From positions 248,001-312,000 of the forward strand of contig CAVPVY010000005.1 in the NCBI GenBank assembly GCA_963709355.1: DNA of 64,000 nt. Reading direction: 5' to 3'. The translations under genes and the position numbers were made by a program. A model generated the notes under the pieces. It did not search any database, was not told the DNA's origin, and saw only the letters and a list, made by a program, of their open reading frames with translations. Of the stretch, positions 62,210 to 64,000 are shown piece after piece. The stretch comes from PLOWO2-12-38-17 sp963709355 (GTDB taxonomy: Bacteria; Planctomycetota; Brocadiia; Brocadiales; Brocadiaceae). Numbering within the stretch: the first letter of the stretch is position 1; every line of letters starts with the position of its first letter.

Positions 62210-63660
62210 ATCCCACACAAACATGCAGCGAAGGTGTCTTTTATCTCATCAATTGTCTGAAGTATTTCATCAGTCTTATTTTTTGAGAGTATTGCCTGTA
62301 ATAAGGTGCGGGCCTTCAGTAGTAATTGATATTGCCTTTTGTTAAAGATTACCGGCATGGCAGGTTTGTAATTTGTGTCAAACTCCTTCACAAGTCTTTT
62401 ATTCAGGGTTTCCAAGCCTTCCTTTTTTTGCGCTGATATATTACACAGAGGTTGTTTAATTTCCATTTCAATCTTTTTTCCGTCCAGTTTTGTAGTCAGG
62501 TCACACTTGTTAATAATTGGTATAATTGTATTTGTTCCTGTCTTTTGTTGTGAACAATCATGTCTTTTTTCTTGTAACCATGATTTTAGCGCAAGTAATA
62601 TTTTATCGTCTTCGCGGTCAAAGGCTCTTGAATTATCGAATACTGCTATTACTTTGTCTGCACGTTTAATCTGCTCCATAGTCATCTCTATGCTTATGGA
62701 TTCGAGTTTATCTTCTGTGTCCCTTATACCTGCAGTATCTATGAGCTCGAATGGGATGCCTTCAACGGAGATAAGCTCGCTCACATAATCTCTGGTTGTT
62801 CCTGGTTCGTGATGTACAAGCATACGGTCTTCACCGAGAATGGCATTAATAAGCGTTGACTTGCCCACATTTGGCTTACCAACTATTACAAGTGTCTGAG
62901 GGGATGTCAGGGCGATTCCAAAGGAAGCATCTTTCAATAAACTATTAATAAGGTCTATTAATTTTAAAAAAGTCTTATTTAGAGAATCACCCATGTCTTT
63001 GTGTTCAAAGGGGGGGGCGATAGGCGTCACTGAAGAATTGGAAGGATTCTTTTGCCCTTCATAAGGTTCTGTGTCAATAATTGTCTTGTAGTTGAATGAT
63101 TTATTGGTTAAGGAATTTCTTATGTTCCCGATAATATCCAGTTCGTGTTTTATTGCACCGGATAAAGCGCCGGCGTATTGGTCGAGCAAAACCTTTGTGC
63201 CAAGTTTTGTATGCACTTGAACCAGTTCCTGCAGAGCTTCCTTTTGGATAAAATCAATCTTGTCATTTTCAAAAGACTGTGACAATAAAGATTCCCACGT
63301 CGTTCCTTTAACACCATTAGCCTGTAAATGTTCAAAAATCTGAGTTACAACGCGGATACCTCCATGGCAGTTTATCTCCACTAAATCATTGCCTGTAAAA
63401 CTATCCTCTTTTTTTAAAATATTCAAAATAACCTCATCAATCTTCTGTCCGCTAATGTGGATATAACCATAATAAAGCTTATTGGAAACAGCGTTACAAA
63501 GGTCTGTAATTTTCTTCCCCTCAAATATGTTATTGACAATATATAGCGAATCAAGTCCGGATACGACAATCTTACCGATTCCGCCTTCACCAAGAGGTGT
63601 AACGATTGAGGCAATGGTTTCGTGTCGAGCGTGTTTATCTGTTTTATGTTTTCCAGGCAT
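62206..63660 (-). CDS. mnmE: tRNA modification GTPase MnmE-like
   Basis: GTPase that works with MnmG to modify wobble uridine in tRNA. It has 484 residues. The N-terminal folate-binding domain begins TIASIVTPLGEGGIGKIVVS. The G domain has GKPNVGKSTLINAILG (G1), PGTTRDYV (G2), DTAGIRDTED (G3) and NKCD (G4). The C-terminal end is shorter than usual and reads FAACLCGI rather than the FCIGK-type CxGK motif. The N-terminal half is also rather divergent. It is probably functional, but the altered C-terminal Cys motif deserves attention. Confidence 0.9.
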   Translation of the reverse strand: MPGKHKTDKHARHETIASIVTPLGEGGIGKIVVSGLDSLYIVNNIFEGKKITDLCNAVSNKLYYGYIHISGQKIDEVILNILKKEDSFTGNDLVEINCHGGIRVVTQIFEHLQANGVKGTTWESLLSQSFENDKIDFIQKEALQELVQVHTKLGTKVLLDQYAGALSGAIKHELDIIGNIRNSLTNKSFNYKTIIDTEPYEGQKNPSNSSVTPIAPPFEHKDMGDSLNKTFLKLIDLINSLLKDASFGIALTSPQTLVIVGKPNVGKSTLINAILGEDRMLVHHEPGTTRDYVSELISVEGIPFELIDTAGIRDTEDKLESISIEMTMEQIKRADKVIAVFDNSRAFDREDDKILLALKSWLQEKRHDCSQQKTGTNTIIPIINKCDLTTKLDGKKIEMEIKQPLCNISAQKKEGLETLNKRLVKEFDTNYKPAMPVIFNKRQYQLLLKARTLLQAILSKNKTDEILQTIDEIKDTFAACLCGI

Positions 63661-64000
63661 TTTTAGTGAATAACAAATATGGGAATAAAATACCCGATAG
63701 ACGGTTGTAATATTGGAACAAAATACACGAAAGTATAATAGTGTTAGAGAAAATCAAAAATTTTAAAGAGTCTATCATATATATTATGTGGGCGCAAGTA
63801 GGACAGGCGTCCCGCCTGCCAATAGTTTTAATGCAAGGAATTTCTATCTTCCCGCGAAAGACACGAAAATGTCTGAATATTATTAGGGTTTGATATATTC
63901 CAGACGCTCTATTCTCCATGTACTTTTTAAAAAAGACTCGACAAACACAGTTGGTTTTGGTTTATAAAAAAGACAAGTCCTTGAATATTTCATATAAATT
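63661..64000. other. Gene-free end of the window with a hairpin repeat
   Basis: About 340 bp upstream of mnmE. It holds the hairpin repeat at 63801-63820. A frame on the minus strand (63644-63919) runs through the repeat and shows no conserved sequence. Confidence 0.5.
63801..63820. repeat. Hairpin repeat (GGCAGGCGGGACGCC type)
   Basis: GGACAGGCG-TCC-CGCCTGCC forms an 8-bp stem with one bulged A. This is the core of the dispersed GGACAGGCGTCCCGCCTG type repeat. It is gene-free on both sides. Confidence 0.6.

Noticed and set aside
63644..63919. 91-codon minus-strand frame upstream of mnmE
   Set aside because: Crosses a hairpin repeat (peptide RRDACPTC) and has no conserved sequence.
1..64000. 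CRISPR arrays, tRNA and rRNA genes
   Set aside because: No regularly spaced repeats and no TTCRANNC arms in a tRNA context were seen on either strand by eye; faint matches such as that near 5568 lack a cloverleaf.

Overview
This is an AT-rich bacterial chromosome segment with compact but not tightly packed genes. The gene content points to a planctomycete-like, possibly anammox-type (Brocadiales) organism. The pointers are two archaeal-type phosphoglycerate mutases in tandem, an SBBP-repeat secreted protein, a lipoprotein with two cytochrome P460 domains, an aspartate carbamoyltransferase with a PyrI regulatory chain, and two carbonic anhydrase genes. No rRNA or other taxonomic marker is present, so this assignment is an inference of moderate confidence.

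Regions: 0-10 kb is housekeeping (argC end, tyrS, CPBP protease, YjbQ, SBBP protein, decayed TPR gene, Ig-like lipoprotein, exported methyltransferase, GT9 glycosyltransferase, panC). At 9.83-10.18 kb a sharply bounded transcription unit without an ORF (promoter, structured body, strong terminator) looks like an unassigned non-coding RNA. At 10.2-14.8 kb, pyrI-pyrB and hom are separated by a complete insertion sequence. At 14.8-30 kb there is more metabolism and information processing (Mrr nuclease, two phosphoglycerate mutases around a fumarase beta chain, AsmA-like, CvpA, prepilin peptidase, OmpA lipoprotein, hisH, hisA, EF-G-like, Mog, MOSC, glnA). At 30.2-34.8 kb lies a broken beta-carbonic anhydrase, cysteine-rich proteins, a CBS protein and a SulP transporter; an alpha-carbonic anhydrase follows at 41.0 kb. 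At 34.8-42.9 kb are semiSWEET, DUF456, uvrB, AI-2E-type permease, comEA-like and an ABHD18-like hydrolase.

The 43.0-53.5 kb stretch is an accessory/defence island: a PLD-SNF2 helicase, an Eco57I-type methylase, a RelE-type toxin-antitoxin pair, a GrlR-like gene translationally coupled to a small RelA/SpoT synthetase, and a MazEF pair. Both toxin-antitoxin pairs are preceded by the same 45-bp leader, placed exactly 2,000 bp apart, and each pair is flanked by direct repeats. This is the most unusual architecture in the window. The rest (53.5-64 kb) holds htpG, a DevBCA-like exporter, the double P460 lipoprotein, an unrecognised gene, glyQ and mnmE.

A recurring theme is single-base insertions or deletions that break otherwise well-conserved genes (pyrB, hom, fumarase beta, AsmA-like, beta-carbonic anhydrase four times, helicase). 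Most lie in short homopolymers, so sequencing or assembly error is a real alternative to pseudogenisation. A second theme is short dispersed palindromic repeats, some of which lie in frame inside coding sequences.
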